The notes beneath the pieces are model-generated. The model did not search any database, was not told the origin of the DNA, and was given only the letters and a program-made list of their open reading frames with translations. A program made the translations under genes and the position numbers. A DNA stretch of 64,000 bases from G958296245 sp965262055 (lineage in GTDB: Bacteria > Chloroflexota > Dehalococcoidia > Lucifugimonadales > G958296245): assembly GCA_965262055.1 (NCBI GenBank), contig CBDHEI010000002.1, forward strand, positions 3,224,001 through 3,288,000. Direction: 5' to 3'. This document shows positions 1 through 8,183 of the stretch, in pieces. Numbering within the stretch: the first letter of the stretch is position 1; the number at the start of each line of letters is the position of its first letter.

Positions 1-807
1 AACTACATCATCCTCATGTCGGACGGCGTCGCCAATGTGGACGCCACAGACCCGTTCGGCATCCTGGAGTCCGCCTACGACCGGGACAGCGGCAACCCGC
101 TGCGGCTGATCACCATCGGGGTCGGCGTCGAGAACTACAACGACTACCTCCTGGAGCAGCTGGCCCAGCACGGCAACGGCTGGTACCGGTACCTGAGCGA
201 CACCGAGCAAGCGCGGGCGACCTTCAGCCGCGACAACTGGTTGGCCCTATCCATCCCGTTCGCCGACCAGACCCGCGCCCAGGTGACGTGGGACACCGAC
301 GTGGTCAGGTCTTGGCGCATCGTCGGCTACGAGAACCGCGTCACCTCGGACGAGTCGTTCACGCAGGCTCGCAAGGAGTTCGCTGAAATACCCGCCGGCG
401 CTGCCACGACGGTCTTCTACGAGCTGGAGCTGAGGGACCAGGGTAGGGGCGATGTTGCCAAGCTCGGCGACATCGAGCTGCGGTGGGTGACCCCGTCCAC
501 GGGCGATTCAAACCGCCAGCACGCACCGATCATGAGCCGCAGGGACGTGGAGCGTGACGCGATGGGTGAGGCGATGCTGCAGATGGGCGCCATCGTGGCC
601 CTGTCTTCGGACTTGTACAGCAGCCTTCCTCATGCACGCTCGTCCGACTCGCAGGTAGATAGAGACCTCGCCTACCTGATGGACGAGCTCCTGTCGTTGG
701 ATGGACAGCTCGGAAGCCTGGGGGCCTACCGGGACATGGTCTTCCTGATGGAGCACATCACCCGCGATTCCAGGGCGGCGTCTATGCCTTCCGGCTACAG
801 CCGGTAG
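1..807 (+). CDS. VWA-domain protein, YfbK-like (3' part)
   Basis: The reading frame is open from the first base, so the 5' end lies outside the window; 268 residues are visible. They align with the C-terminal half of the VWA lipoprotein at 1279-2880: both share a 'LMSDGVAN'-type strand, the segment 'ENYNDYLLEQLAQHGNGWY', a 'RIVGYENR' motif and a 'FYELELRD' strand. This layout is that of YfbK-type proteins (VWA core followed by a DUF3520-like C-terminal region), probably cell-envelope proteins. The metal-binding DxSxS part is not in view. Two related VWA genes in one orientation suggest a tandem duplication; their ligand is unknown. Confidence 0.75.
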   Translation, partial: NYIILMSDGVANVDATDPFGILESAYDRDSGNPLRLITIGVGVENYNDYLLEQLAQHGNGWYRYLSDTEQARATFSRDNWLALSIPFADQTRAQVTWDTDVVRSWRIVGYENRVTSDESFTQARKEFAEIPAGAATTVFYELELRDQGRGDVAKLGDIELRWVTPSTGDSNRQHAPIMSRRDVERDAMGEAMLQMGAIVALSSDLYSSLPHARSSDSQVDRDLAYLMDELLSLDGQLGSLGAYRDMVFLMEHITRDSRAASMPSGYSR

Positions 808-829
808 AAACCTCGCGATTCTTGCAAAT

Positions 830-859
830 GGGGTGCGGCGAGATGCCTCGCCGCACCCC
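830..859. terminator. Perfect 13-bp hairpin after the VWA gene
   Basis: A 13-bp perfect stem (830-842 with 847-859) closes on a 4-base loop 22 bases after the VWA stop codon. No T-run follows on the + strand, so it may be a weak terminator, an mRNA-stabilising 3' structure or an attenuator before the next gene. Confidence 0.4.
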
Positions 860-888
860 AAGCCGGTGCAGGAGAGAAGGAGAAGACA

Positions 889-1224
889 ATGAAGCCGAAT
901 ACGATCAGGAAGGCCGCTATCAAGATAGGTGTTGGGGTGCCTGCCATGCTGGTACTGGCGCCCGCAGTGCCGTGGTTGGTGCTCGTACTCCACGAGCCGC
1001 TGACCGACTGGCTGACGTGGATAATGCCCGGGGTATGGGCGGACGCATACCAGGAGGAGAGGGTGTCATTCGGGATAGTGGACAAGATGCAGTCCCTCGG
1101 AGAGTGGGTAGCAGCCGGGGGCGTGCTGACGGCGCTCGTTGTGGCGATAGCGTCAGGGGTTGCCTTCGTGGTCTGGGGCGCATTCCATCTTCTGGGGGAG
1201 ATTGCCAGGGGAGAGCGCGAGTAG
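889..1224 (+). CDS. small two-helix membrane protein, unknown function
   Basis: 111 residues, with a strong purine-rich ribosome-binding site (ggagaaggagaag) just before the ATG. The N-terminus is basic, followed by a hydrophobic segment at about residues 14-34. An amphipathic Trp-rich loop (about 38-60) and a second hydrophobic segment (about 76-98) follow. I do not recognise the family. It lies between two related VWA genes and is probably co-transcribed with them, so it may be a membrane partner of those proteins; that is inference from position only. Confidence 0.6.
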   Translation: MKPNTIRKAAIKIGVGVPAMLVLAPAVPWLVLVLHEPLTDWLTWIMPGVWADAYQEERVSFGIVDKMQSLGEWVAAGGVLTALVVAIASGVAFVVWGAFHLLGEIARGERE

Positions 1225-1278
1225 GCTAACGAGTCAGGTCTGACGGGTAATGGAAGACTTCGTTCAGGAGGTGTTGAA

Positions 1279-2880
1279 ATGAGGCAATTCAGGTTCACGT
1301 TGATTCTTGGGTTAGCCGCGCTGATCACGGTTCTCGCGGCCTGTACAAGGGAGGTGGTCAAAGAGGTGCAGGTAGAGGGGGTGGTCATGGAGCAAATGGT
1401 GAAAGAGGGCACCGTAGAGATGATGGCCGAGTTTGACAGGGGCGAGTCTGAGGGGTTCAACGCCATAGGCGGCACTGCGACTGTCAACGACGAGCCCTAC
1501 GACCTCACATTCTTCCAGCACTATGGGGTAAACCCCTTCATCGACACCGAGGACGACCACCTGTCCACTTTCGCCATGGACGTGGACACGGCGTCGTACA
1601 CCGTGACGCGGCGCTTCCTGCAGGACGGCAATCTGCCGGACCCGGACTCGGTGCGTGTCGAGGAGTTTGTGAACTTCTTTGAGCAGGGCTACGACCCGCC
1701 CACGGTGGGCGCCTTTGCCATGCACTTCGAGGGTTCGCCTTCACCGTTCGGCGGCGGCAACCATTGGCTCATGAGAGTAGGCCTGCAGGGGAGGTCGGTT
1801 GACCCAGGGCAGAGGAAGGACGCGACGCTCATCTTTGCCATCGACGTATCGGGCTCCATGGCCCGCGAGGACAGGCTGGGGATGGTCAAGAGGGCCCTGC
1901 AGATGCTCGTCGATGAGCTAAGTCCCAATGACGAAGTTGGGATCGTCGTCTACGGAAACAGCGGGAGGGTTGTCCTGGAGCCCACGAGCGGCGACAACAA
2001 AGAGATGATAATGAGCGCAGTGCGCTCCCTGACCCCGGCAGGGTCGACCTACGTGGAAGACGGGTTGAAACTGGCGTATGGGTTGGCAGGTGAGCGGGCG
2101 CGGCAGGAGAGGCCAGGTCGGATTACCCGTGTCCTTCTCCTCTCGGACGGCGTGGGCAACGTCGGCCGGACCGGCGCGGACAGCATCCTGCGTCAGATCA
2201 GAGACCACGTTGAAGAGGGCGTAACCCTCACGACGGTCGGTTTCGGTATGGGCAACTACAACGATGTACTTATGGAGCGGCTCGCCAACGACGGAGACGG
2301 GAGCTATTTCTACGTCGACTCCCTCACAGAGGCGAGGCGCATATTCTCAGAGAACCTCGTGGGCACCCTGCAAGTTATCGCCAAGGACGCCAAGGTGCAG
2401 GTAGACTTCAACCCCGATGTGGTCAGTCGCTACAGGCTGCTCGGGTACGAGAACCGCCGAGTTGCTGACGAGGACTTCCGAAACGACGCCGTGGACGCGG
2501 GCGAAGTAGGCGCCGGACACAGCGTCACGGCGCTCTACGAGCTGAAGCTGCGCGACGACGCCGACGGGGCGTTGGCGACCGTGGTGCTGCGCTATGAGGA
2601 CCCCGACACCGGGGAAGTCTCCGAGCTGAGCCGCGAGTTTCAGCGCAGCGAGCTCGCTGCCGGGTTTGAGGAGGCATCGCCGAGGTTCCAGATGGCGGCG
2701 GTGGTTGCAGAGTACGCCGAGCTGCTGCGCGGTAGCTACTGGGCTCAGGACGGCAGCCTGAGCGCCGTCGTCCCGGAGGCCATGCGCGTTCGAGACCTGC
2801 TCGCGGAGGACATCAGCGTCGCTGAGTTCGCCGACCTCTCCGCTCGCACGGCGAAGGTATGGGCGACTATGAACCAGTAG
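1279..2880 (+). CDS. VWA-domain lipoprotein, YfbK-like
   Basis: 533 residues; the ATG follows a good Shine-Dalgarno (aggaggtg). A lipoprotein signal peptide ends at L-A-A-C22, followed by a short Val/Glu-rich linker. Residues about 85-145 match the domain that precedes VWA in YfbK proteins ('FAMDVDTASYTVTRRFL', 'RVEEFVNFF'). The VWA core has an intact metal-ion-dependent adhesion site, D189-V-S-G-S. The C-terminal third is DUF3520-like. Expected location is the outer face of the membrane, as a metal-dependent protein-binding module; the ligand is unknown. IS copy A begins 33 bases after the stop and separates the gene from a hairpin that was probably its terminator. Confidence 0.85.
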   Translation: MRQFRFTLILGLAALITVLAACTREVVKEVQVEGVVMEQMVKEGTVEMMAEFDRGESEGFNAIGGTATVNDEPYDLTFFQHYGVNPFIDTEDDHLSTFAMDVDTASYTVTRRFLQDGNLPDPDSVRVEEFVNFFEQGYDPPTVGAFAMHFEGSPSPFGGGNHWLMRVGLQGRSVDPGQRKDATLIFAIDVSGSMAREDRLGMVKRALQMLVDELSPNDEVGIVVYGNSGRVVLEPTSGDNKEMIMSAVRSLTPAGSTYVEDGLKLAYGLAGERARQERPGRITRVLLLSDGVGNVGRTGADSILRQIRDHVEEGVTLTTVGFGMGNYNDVLMERLANDGDGSYFYVDSLTEARRIFSENLVGTLQVIAKDAKVQVDFNPDVVSRYRLLGYENRRVADEDFRNDAVDAGEVGAGHSVTALYELKLRDDADGALATVVLRYEDPDTGEVSELSREFQRSELAAGFEEASPRFQMAAVVAEYAELLRGSYWAQDGSLSAVVPEAMRVRDLLAEDISVAEFADLSARTAKVWATMNQ

Positions 2881-3167
2881 ACACCGGATGCCGCCGCGCT
2901 GCGGTTGCTAAACCCGAATCCACCGAAGGACACCGATGGACGGCGTGAGGACAGCGGCAGGGTGGGTGAGGGAGCTACAGGGGAGATGGCTGGGCTCATT
3001 GGGGTAGATTGGATCGGCGAACGGTCTTCAGTCGCCGCAGAGGGCCCCTATGGCCCTCTGCGGGAGCTGCGATGCGCGGGATGGCGAGAGAATACGCAGC
3101 AGGGAACTCTCTCGGACCGGGGTGGCACGAGTTTGCAGGGAAGTTGGGTCAGTTGCAGGCTGGCAGT

Positions 3168-4493
3168 TCAGGCGGGGAGTGGAATGGCTCGCAGCCGGGC
3201 CATGGCGCGAGTGAACTGGGTTTCCCAAGTCCAATGCTGGGGAAGATGCAGGGTAAGGCGGCGCGCCGAGCGGGTGATCCGTCCCACCAGAGCGAAGACC
3301 CGCCGCCTGAGGGTCTTGGTGGTCACGGTCCGTTCGGCCAGACCGATGCGCGCTGTCCAGCGGGCGAGGTTGTGTGCCATCACCTGCACCGCCAGCCAGG
3401 CGCCGTTGGCGGCGAAGCGCCCCGAGGGGAGATGGTTGAGTCCGACGCCGTGTTTCAGGTCTCGAATGGCGTTCTCGATCTCGGCGTGGCGGCGATGATC
3501 GGCCTCCAGTTCCAGGGTTTCCCCGTCCCGGTCGGTGATGAAGCCGTGATAGCTGTAGGTGGCGAAGAGGGCCAACTGGGAACCGGGCGTGGGCTTCACC
3601 CGCCGGACGATGAGCCGCACCGGCGCGGCGTCGGGTTCACTCTGGAAGGGGGTATAGGTGGTCTCGGCCACATCGGCGGCGCCGTCCATCCAGTAGGGAA
3701 TCGGCGTCCAGTCCTGCTCGGGGATCGCCTCAATCAACTCCCGCAGGCCTTTGTGCTGGCGGATGGTGATGGAGAAGCGGACACCCATCTCGCGGCAGAC
3801 GGCGACGAGAGCGTGGGCGTAGAAGCCGCTGTCGGCGCGCACCGTGAGTTGGCCGCTGGCCCCACCGTAGCGCACCCGCCCCACCGTTTCACGCAGGAAG
3901 TGGGCAGCGCCGCGAGCGGTGTTGGCACGGCCCTCGCGCAGCCGGGACATCAGCACGTCGCCGGTTCCGGCGGCGATGGCCAGCAGTGGGTGATAGCCCC
4001 GCGCGCCGGTGTAGTTGTGGTGTCGCGCCCCTTCTTTGTCCAGTCCATAGGTCTCGCAGATGGTGGAGTCCAGGTCGATGGTAAGGGGCGAGTCGCCGGG
4101 TCCGGCCCCAGCGGCCCATGCGCGTGCCAGCAACTGGCGGCTCACCCGGTCGAGTTGACGGACATGCCCCCACCGGAAGCTGCGCAGGAAGGTGCCCAGG
4201 GTGGATGGCGCCTTGACCACGCAGCCGAGAACACCGACCGTCCCACCAGCACGCAGCGCATCAGCGTCGTCGATGAAGTCGCCGCCCGCCAGCGCGGAAG
4301 CGACCAGCGTCAGCAGTTTGTCCCCCGTGTTCGCCCGCCCCGGTGCGCAGCCGAGGTCGAGGTGATGGTCGACGAGTTCCCGCAGGCCCAGGTGCTGTGC
4401 AAGGGTGGCCGGCAGGAGCAGGCCGGCATTGGCCACCAGGCGGTGGTCGTCAAAGACGACGCGGATACGGTCGGGATTGTTCTGTGGCAGCAT
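3168..4493 (-). CDS. IS1380-family transposase (copy A)
   Basis: 441 residues, full length. The DDE catalytic triad is visible: D142 in 'TIDLDSTICETYG', D221 in 'VRADSGFYAHALV', and a glutamate at 338/340 in 'HAEIENAIRDLKHG'. The C-terminal 'GLNHLPSGRFAANGAWL' region is typical of IS1380 transposases. A Shine-Dalgarno (aaggag) precedes the ATG and lies inside an inverted repeat (4499-4508 with 4555-4564). It differs from copies B and C at a handful of residues, such as Arg11 where they have Gly. The long open frames on the opposite strand are GC-driven shadows. Confidence 0.93.
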   Translation of the reverse strand: MLPQNNPDRIRVVFDDHRLVANAGLLLPATLAQHLGLRELVDHHLDLGCAPGRANTGDKLLTLVASALAGGDFIDDADALRAGGTVGVLGCVVKAPSTLGTFLRSFRWGHVRQLDRVSRQLLARAWAAGAGPGDSPLTIDLDSTICETYGLDKEGARHHNYTGARGYHPLLAIAAGTGDVLMSRLREGRANTARGAAHFLRETVGRVRYGGASGQLTVRADSGFYAHALVAVCREMGVRFSITIRQHKGLRELIEAIPEQDWTPIPYWMDGAADVAETTYTPFQSEPDAAPVRLIVRRVKPTPGSQLALFATYSYHGFITDRDGETLELEADHRRHAEIENAIRDLKHGVGLNHLPSGRFAANGAWLAVQVMAHNLARWTARIGLAERTVTTKTLRRRVFALVGRITRSARRLTLHLPQHWTWETQFTRAMARLRAIPLPA

Positions 4494-4498
4494 CTACT

Positions 4499-4564
4499 GG
4501 GTGCTCCTTGTTTCCGGGCGGTTTTCTGTTTCAAAACCATTCTCCCAGATTCAGAGGAGCACCC
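4499..4564 (-). promoter_or_regulatory. inverted repeat covering the transposase ribosome-binding site (copy A)
   Basis: A 10-bp perfect inverted repeat, gggtgctcct/aggagcaccc, has arms at 4499-4508 and 4555-4564. The arm nearer the gene contains the aaggag Shine-Dalgarno. A transcript entering from outside the IS would carry both arms and could hide the start site. The same structure is in copies B (38679-38744) and C (54081-54146). Confidence 0.6.
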
Positions 4565-4619
4565 TCTGGCTTCTTCAAGGACTGTCCCCAAAGTCGTCTT
4601 TCGGTGGATTCGGGCTAAA

Positions 4620-4651
4620 GAGGGGCCGACTCCGAGAGCCGGCCCCTCTTT
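4620..4651 (+). terminator. probable rho-independent terminator displaced by IS copy A
   Basis: A 9-bp GC-rich stem (gaggggccg/cggcccctc) with an 11-base loop is followed by TTTCTTTG. It starts immediately after the IS target duplication. Removing the IS would place it about 33 bases after the VWA lipoprotein stop codon, the usual distance for that gene's own terminator. Confidence 0.6.
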
Positions 4652-4674
4652 CTTTGCTACGGGGGGTATCCAAT

Positions 4675-4740
4675 CATCCCAATCACAGACACTGCACAAA
4701 GCACAGTCGCTTTGACCTACACGCACGTGTGCGCTACTCT
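4675..4740 (+). promoter_or_regulatory. promoter with upstream motif, small-ORF family member A
   Basis: TTGACC at 4712-4717 and TACTCT at 4735-4740 are separated by exactly 17 bases. Between them is the dyad cgcac-gt-gtgcg, a possible operator. A 13-base motif, catcccaatcaca, lies upstream at 4675-4687. The ATG at 4747 is only 6 bases after the -10 box, which predicts a leaderless transcript. The same arrangement recurs at 56223-56291 on the other strand. Confidence 0.5.
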
Positions 4741-4746
4741 ATCGCC

Positions 4747-5040
4747 ATGGATCGATTAGCATCTACGCCGCTACCCCGCCGCTCCGCATCCAGTGGCGCC
4801 GGGGAACTGTTTCACTTTCGTTCCAAAAGCGTCTCAAATGCGCCCACTCGTGTCTCAGAGACGCTCCAATCGCTCCCAAAGAACCTGAAGCCCCAGATAG
4901 GAAATGGAACAAAATGGAACAGAACGGAACACTTTTCAGGGGCTCCTCCGGCTCACCGCCTCCGCAGTGACCTTGGAAGCGCTGCTCCCCCGGCCGGGTG
5001 TACAATAAGGGCCAGCTTATGGACACGCCGGATACCGTAG
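4747..5040 (+). CDS. possible leaderless small protein, family member A
   Basis: 97 codons with no Shine-Dalgarno; the ATG sits where transcription from the upstream promoter should start. I do not recognise the product. It is listed because its first ~65 residues align without gaps to the minus-strand frame starting at 56216. Both have a Phe-His pair at 22-25, Ser30, Leu40 and 'PQIGN' at exactly 49-53, followed by 'WN' after three residues. DNA identity over this part is only moderate, so conservation in register hints at coding. The last ~20 residues overlap the aldo/keto reductase start and may not be conserved. A non-coding dispersed repeat is the alternative. Confidence 0.3.
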   Translation: MDRLASTPLPRRSASSGAGELFHFRSKSVSNAPTRVSETLQSLPKNLKPQIGNGTKWNRTEHFSGAPPAHRLRSDLGSAAPPAGCTIRASLWTRRIP

Positions 5041-6044
5041 AGATAGGGTCTACCGGTCTTCGTCTGCCATGCATCGGGATAGGAAGCGCCCCCCTGGGCG
5101 GGCTCTACTACCACGTGGACGAAGATGAGGCCGTGCGCACCCTGCGTCGCGCCGTCGAGTTGGGCGCGAGCTACGTCGATACGGCGCCGCTCTACGGCCA
5201 TGGCCGCAGCGAGCGCATCGTCGGGAAGGCGTTATCGGCGCTGCCCCGCAGCGACTTCCTCCTCTCCTCCAAGGTCGGGCGGATCCTGGAGCCGGTGACC
5301 GCGCCGCCAACCTCTGAACATTTCGTGGATCTGCCAGCCTTGGAGCCGATCTTCGACTACAGCCGCGACGGCGTGCTGAGGTCCCTGGAGGACAGCCTCG
5401 AACGCATGGGCCTCGACCGGGTCGACATCCTCTACGTCCACGACCCCGACGAAGGCCGCTCCGTATTCGACATCTTCTCAGGCCCGGACCACTACAGGCA
5501 GGTGATCGACGAGGCCCTGCCCACGTTGACCGAGCTGCGCTCCCAGGGCGTGATCGGGGCCGTGGGCGTCGGCATGAACGGCTGGCAGATGCTAACGCGC
5601 TTCGCCCACGACGGCGACTTCGACTGCTTCCTGCTGGCTGGCCGGTACACGCTACTGGACCAGTCGGCCCTCCCGGAGCTGCTGCCGCTGTGCGAGAGCA
5701 AGAACATCAGCGTGGTCATTGGCGGCCCCTACAACAGCGGCATCCTCGCCTCGGACCTGTCGCCGGGCACGACATACTTCTACCAGGAGGCGGCGCCGGA
5801 GGTGCTGGAGAGGGCAATGAGCATCAAGTCGGTCTGCGACCGCTACGGCGTGCCCCTGAAGGCCGCCGCGCTCCAGTTCTGCCTTGCCCACCCGGCGGTC
5901 GCCGCGGTCATTCCGGGCGCGCGTTCGGTCAGCGAGGCCGAGGAGAACTGCGAGATGGCGCGCTTCCCGGTGCCCGCCGACCTGTGGGCGGAGCTGCGCC
6001 AGGCAGGTCTGATTCCGGCCGACGCGCCAGTGCCCACCGGGTAG
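5019..6044 (+). CDS. aldo/keto reductase, L-fucose/D-threo-aldose 1-dehydrogenase type
   Basis: 341 residues from the ATG at 5019, preceded by aaggg at 8 bases; a GTG seven codons upstream is less likely. The AKR tetrad is complete: D54 and Y59 in 'YVDTAPLYGHG', K85 in 'LLSSKVGRI', H141 in 'ILYVHDPDE'. The protein is expected to oxidise the anomeric carbon of an aldose such as L-fucose or L-galactose with NAD(P), giving the lactone, in the cytoplasm. A mutarotase and a lactonase follow within 25 bases, which supports an oxidative deoxysugar pathway. Substrate choice is inference from family and neighbours. Confidence 0.8.
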   Translation: MDTPDTVEIGSTGLRLPCIGIGSAPLGGLYYHVDEDEAVRTLRRAVELGASYVDTAPLYGHGRSERIVGKALSALPRSDFLLSSKVGRILEPVTAPPTSEHFVDLPALEPIFDYSRDGVLRSLEDSLERMGLDRVDILYVHDPDEGRSVFDIFSGPDHYRQVIDEALPTLTELRSQGVIGAVGVGMNGWQMLTRFAHDGDFDCFLLAGRYTLLDQSALPELLPLCESKNISVVIGGPYNSGILASDLSPGTTYFYQEAAPEVLERAMSIKSVCDRYGVPLKAAALQFCLAHPAVAAVIPGARSVSEAEENCEMARFPVPADLWAELRQAGLIPADAPVPTG

Positions 6045-6051
6045 GCTTGCC

Positions 6052-6387
6052 ATGAAGGCCTTCGCAATGACGCTGGCCTTGAAGAGCGGCCCGGGCGTGG
6101 TCGTTGAGTACACTAGGCAACATCGCGCCGTCTGGCCCGAGGTGCTGCAAGGCCTCCGCGGAATCGGCATCACGAAGATGAAGATATACCTCCACAACCG
6201 GAGGCTCTTTATGTACCTGGAGGCCGGTGACGACTTCGACCCCGCCCGGGACTTCCCGAGGTACATGGACGACCCGCGCGCCAAGGAATGGGACGAGCTG
6301 ATGCGCGGGCTCCAGGAGCCCGTCTCCGGCGCGAAGCCCGGCGAGTGGTGGGCCGGGATGGAGGAGGTCTTCGATCTCGACTGGTAA
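6052..6387 (+). CDS. L-rhamnose/L-fucose mutarotase (RhaM/FucU-like family)
   Basis: 111 residues, the normal length for the RhaM mutarotase family. It has 'YTRQHRAVWPEVLQGLRGIGI' compressed near the N-terminus (His and Trp-Pro typical of the active site), 'MKIYLHNRRLFMYLE' in the middle, and the C-terminal 'W' cluster 'GEWWAGMEEVFDLD'. These enzymes interconvert alpha and beta anomers of 6-deoxyhexoses. It sits 7 bases after the aldo/keto reductase and 19 before the lactonase, so one transcript is likely. It would supply the anomer the dehydrogenase uses. Whether rhamnose or fucose is preferred cannot be read from the sequence. Confidence 0.85.
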   Translation: MKAFAMTLALKSGPGVVVEYTRQHRAVWPEVLQGLRGIGITKMKIYLHNRRLFMYLEAGDDFDPARDFPRYMDDPRAKEWDELMRGLQEPVSGAKPGEWWAGMEEVFDLDW

Positions 6388-6406
6388 GGGTAGGGGAGTA
6401 TCTGCC

Positions 6407-7255
6407 ATGACAACGACGCCCGGCGACACGATCATAGACAGCCATCACCACTTCTGGGACATGGCAGCGCTGGACTATACGTGGATGCCGCCCCCGCCCA
6501 GCGTGATCCGCCAAAACTACATGCCGAAAGACATGGCGCCGCTCCTGGAGGGCGTGGGCGTATCCAGGACGGTCCTCGTGCAGGCGCACCAGTCCATAGA
6601 AGAAGCGCACTGGATGCTGGACATCGTCGAGAGGACGGACTTCGTCGCCGGGGTAGTGGCGTGGGCTGACCTGACCAGCCCGGACCTCGGCAGGGACCTC
6701 GACTCGATATGTACCAGGCCGGGCCTCGTGGGCATCAGGCACCAGGTAGAGGAGGAGCCCGACGAGACGTGGCTGTCCAAGCCGGCGGTCATCGAAGGGC
6801 TGAAGGAGGTCGCCCGCCACGACCTAGCCTACGACCTGCTGGTCAAGGGGCCGCACATCAAGTACGTTCCCCAGCTTGCCGAGAAGGTGCCCGACCTGCG
6901 CATGGTCGTCGACCACATAGCCAAGCCACCCATCGCCGCGGGGGTGACGGAGCCGTGGGCAACCGGCATCGCCGCTGTCGCCGACATACCTGGCGTCTAC
7001 TGCAAGCTATCGGGACTGGTAACCGAGGCCGATCATGAGCGCTGGACAGTCGCCGACCTGAAGCCCTACGTGGACCACGTAGTCGAGAAGTTCGGGTTCG
7101 ACCGACTGATGTGGGGCAGCGACTGGCCCGTATGCCTGCTGGCCGCCAGCTACGACCGCGTATTCAGCGCGGCCATGGAGGCAGTGGGCGACCTCACCCC
7201 CGAGCAGCGCGCGGGTCTGCTCAGCAAGAACGCGACCGAGTTCTACCGGCTATAG
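6407..7255 (+). CDS. amidohydrolase-2 family sugar lactonase (L-fuconolactonase-like)
   Basis: 282 residues with a clear ribosome-binding site (taggggag). Metal-site motifs of the amidohydrolase-2/COG3618 group are present: H13-H14-H15 in 'DSHHHFWD', His in 'MVVDHIAKPP', and D239 in 'LMWGSDWPV'. Members hydrolyse L-fucono-, L-rhamnono- or related sugar lactones. This would take the lactone made by the upstream dehydrogenase to the aldonate. Its end overlaps by 6 bases the end of the convergent DapA-family gene. The dehydratase expected for the next step is not in the window. Confidence 0.8.
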   Translation: MTTTPGDTIIDSHHHFWDMAALDYTWMPPPPSVIRQNYMPKDMAPLLEGVGVSRTVLVQAHQSIEEAHWMLDIVERTDFVAGVVAWADLTSPDLGRDLDSICTRPGLVGIRHQVEEEPDETWLSKPAVIEGLKEVARHDLAYDLLVKGPHIKYVPQLAEKVPDLRMVVDHIAKPPIAAGVTEPWATGIAAVADIPGVYCKLSGLVTEADHERWTVADLKPYVDHVVEKFGFDRLMWGSDWPVCLLAASYDRVFSAAMEAVGDLTPEQRAGLLSKNATEFYRL

Positions 7256-8161
7256 CGTCACCTTTTCAATGGGCCCGAAGACGTCCTCCAGGATCCTGCG
7301 GACCGTGGCGATGGTCTCCGGCGGGGCATCCGGCCAGGGAGGGCATCTGCGGGCGGTCGGGTAGAGGCCACGCAGGTGGATGGCCCCCTTGATGGCGTGA
7401 AGCCAGTCGACCTGCAGGGCGCCTTCGAACCACGGGTCCTCGTAGCGGAAGACCATCTGCCAAGCGTCATCGTAGCGTCCGGACTCCAAGTGTTCGTAGA
7501 ACTCTATGGCAATGTCGGGTCGGAAGGGCGCTATGCCGCACTGGAAGGCGGGAGAACCAACTTGGTACGCGTAGATCATGTAGCGCATCCGCCCGGCGCA
7601 AATGGTCGAGAAGTCCTCATCTGCAGTCGCGATCGTCAGGTCTAGGTATGCCTCCATGTCGTGGATCATCGCGCCAGCCACGTTGGAGCGCTTGGCCAGC
7701 TCGGCCCCCATGGAGACGGGCGGCGCCCCGTCCTCGAGCACCAGCGGGATGTCCGAGGCGCCTTCTATCCGGTCGAAGTAGCCTATGTACACGTCGGGCA
7801 GGTCGCGGATCGCCGGATCTACCTGTATCCTGACGGCGTCGGCTCCCACGCTGTCCGCATGGGCCAGGAACTCACGGCACTTGCTCGCCTTCCACCGGCC
7901 GGTCCCGGCTATGTACACGGCACGCCCGGCAGTGACCCCTGCGACTTCCGCGGTCAGTTGCCACACCTCCTCGTCGGAGAGGCTGGTAAACTCGCTGCTG
8001 CCCGTGGCCATCGAGATTACGGGCACGCCGTTATCGCACATCCAGTCGACGTACCTGACGACCGACGGGAAGTCCACGGAGCCGTCCTCATTGAAGCATG
8101 TGTTTAGCGGGACGACAGCTCCCCTGATTCTCTCTGCTACTTCCTTTGTCCTCTCTGACAT
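7250..8161 (-). CDS. DapA/DHDPS-superfamily protein lacking the usual catalytic Lys and Tyr
   Basis: 303 residues, normal length for the dihydrodipicolinate synthase / KDG-aldolase superfamily. A 'GSSEFTSLSDEEV' loop replaces the GTTGE...LS.EE signature. At the strand that normally reads 'YN.P' the sequence is 'LVLEDGAPP', with no Tyr. Where the Schiff-base Lys is expected (usually GIKDSS) it reads 'VAGAMIHDMEA', with no Lys. Start chosen from gaggag 5 bases before the ATG. It is last in a leftward run after a binding protein and a glycoside-hydrolase-like gene. The fold is clear, but aldolase chemistry by the usual mechanism is doubtful, so a binding or altered activity is possible. Confidence 0.7.
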   Translation of the reverse strand: MSERTKEVAERIRGAVVPLNTCFNEDGSVDFPSVVRYVDWMCDNGVPVISMATGSSEFTSLSDEEVWQLTAEVAGVTAGRAVYIAGTGRWKASKCREFLAHADSVGADAVRIQVDPAIRDLPDVYIGYFDRIEGASDIPLVLEDGAPPVSMGAELAKRSNVAGAMIHDMEAYLDLTIATADEDFSTICAGRMRYMIYAYQVGSPAFQCGIAPFRPDIAIEFYEHLESGRYDDAWQMVFRYEDPWFEGALQVDWLHAIKGAIHLRGLYPTARRCPPWPDAPPETIATVRRILEDVFGPIEKVTL

Positions 8162-8183
8162 ATTGACTCCTCTGCGTCTATGG

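Larger units (their letters stand above)
2913..4614 (-). mobile_element. IS1380-family insertion sequence, copy A
   Basis: 1702 bp, bounded by inverted repeats: 'cccgaatccaccgaa' at 2913 and its complement ending at 4614. A 5-bp direct repeat, ctaaa, flanks it (2908-2912 and 4615-4619). It carries one transposase gene on the minus strand. About 255 bp downstream of that gene are non-coding and form the left end. Near-identical copies lie at 38629-40334 and 54031-55733 on the plus strand. The intact target duplication and few coding differences suggest recent transposition. Copy A is inverted relative to B and C, so recombination with them could invert the DNA between. Confidence 0.93.

Noticed and set aside
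3009..4715. 568-codon plus-strand frame, and the 465- and 916-codon minus-strand frames, across the IS copies
   Set aside because: They lie antisense to intact IS1380 transposases and have low-complexity Gly/His/Pro-rich translations; GC bias at third positions explains them.
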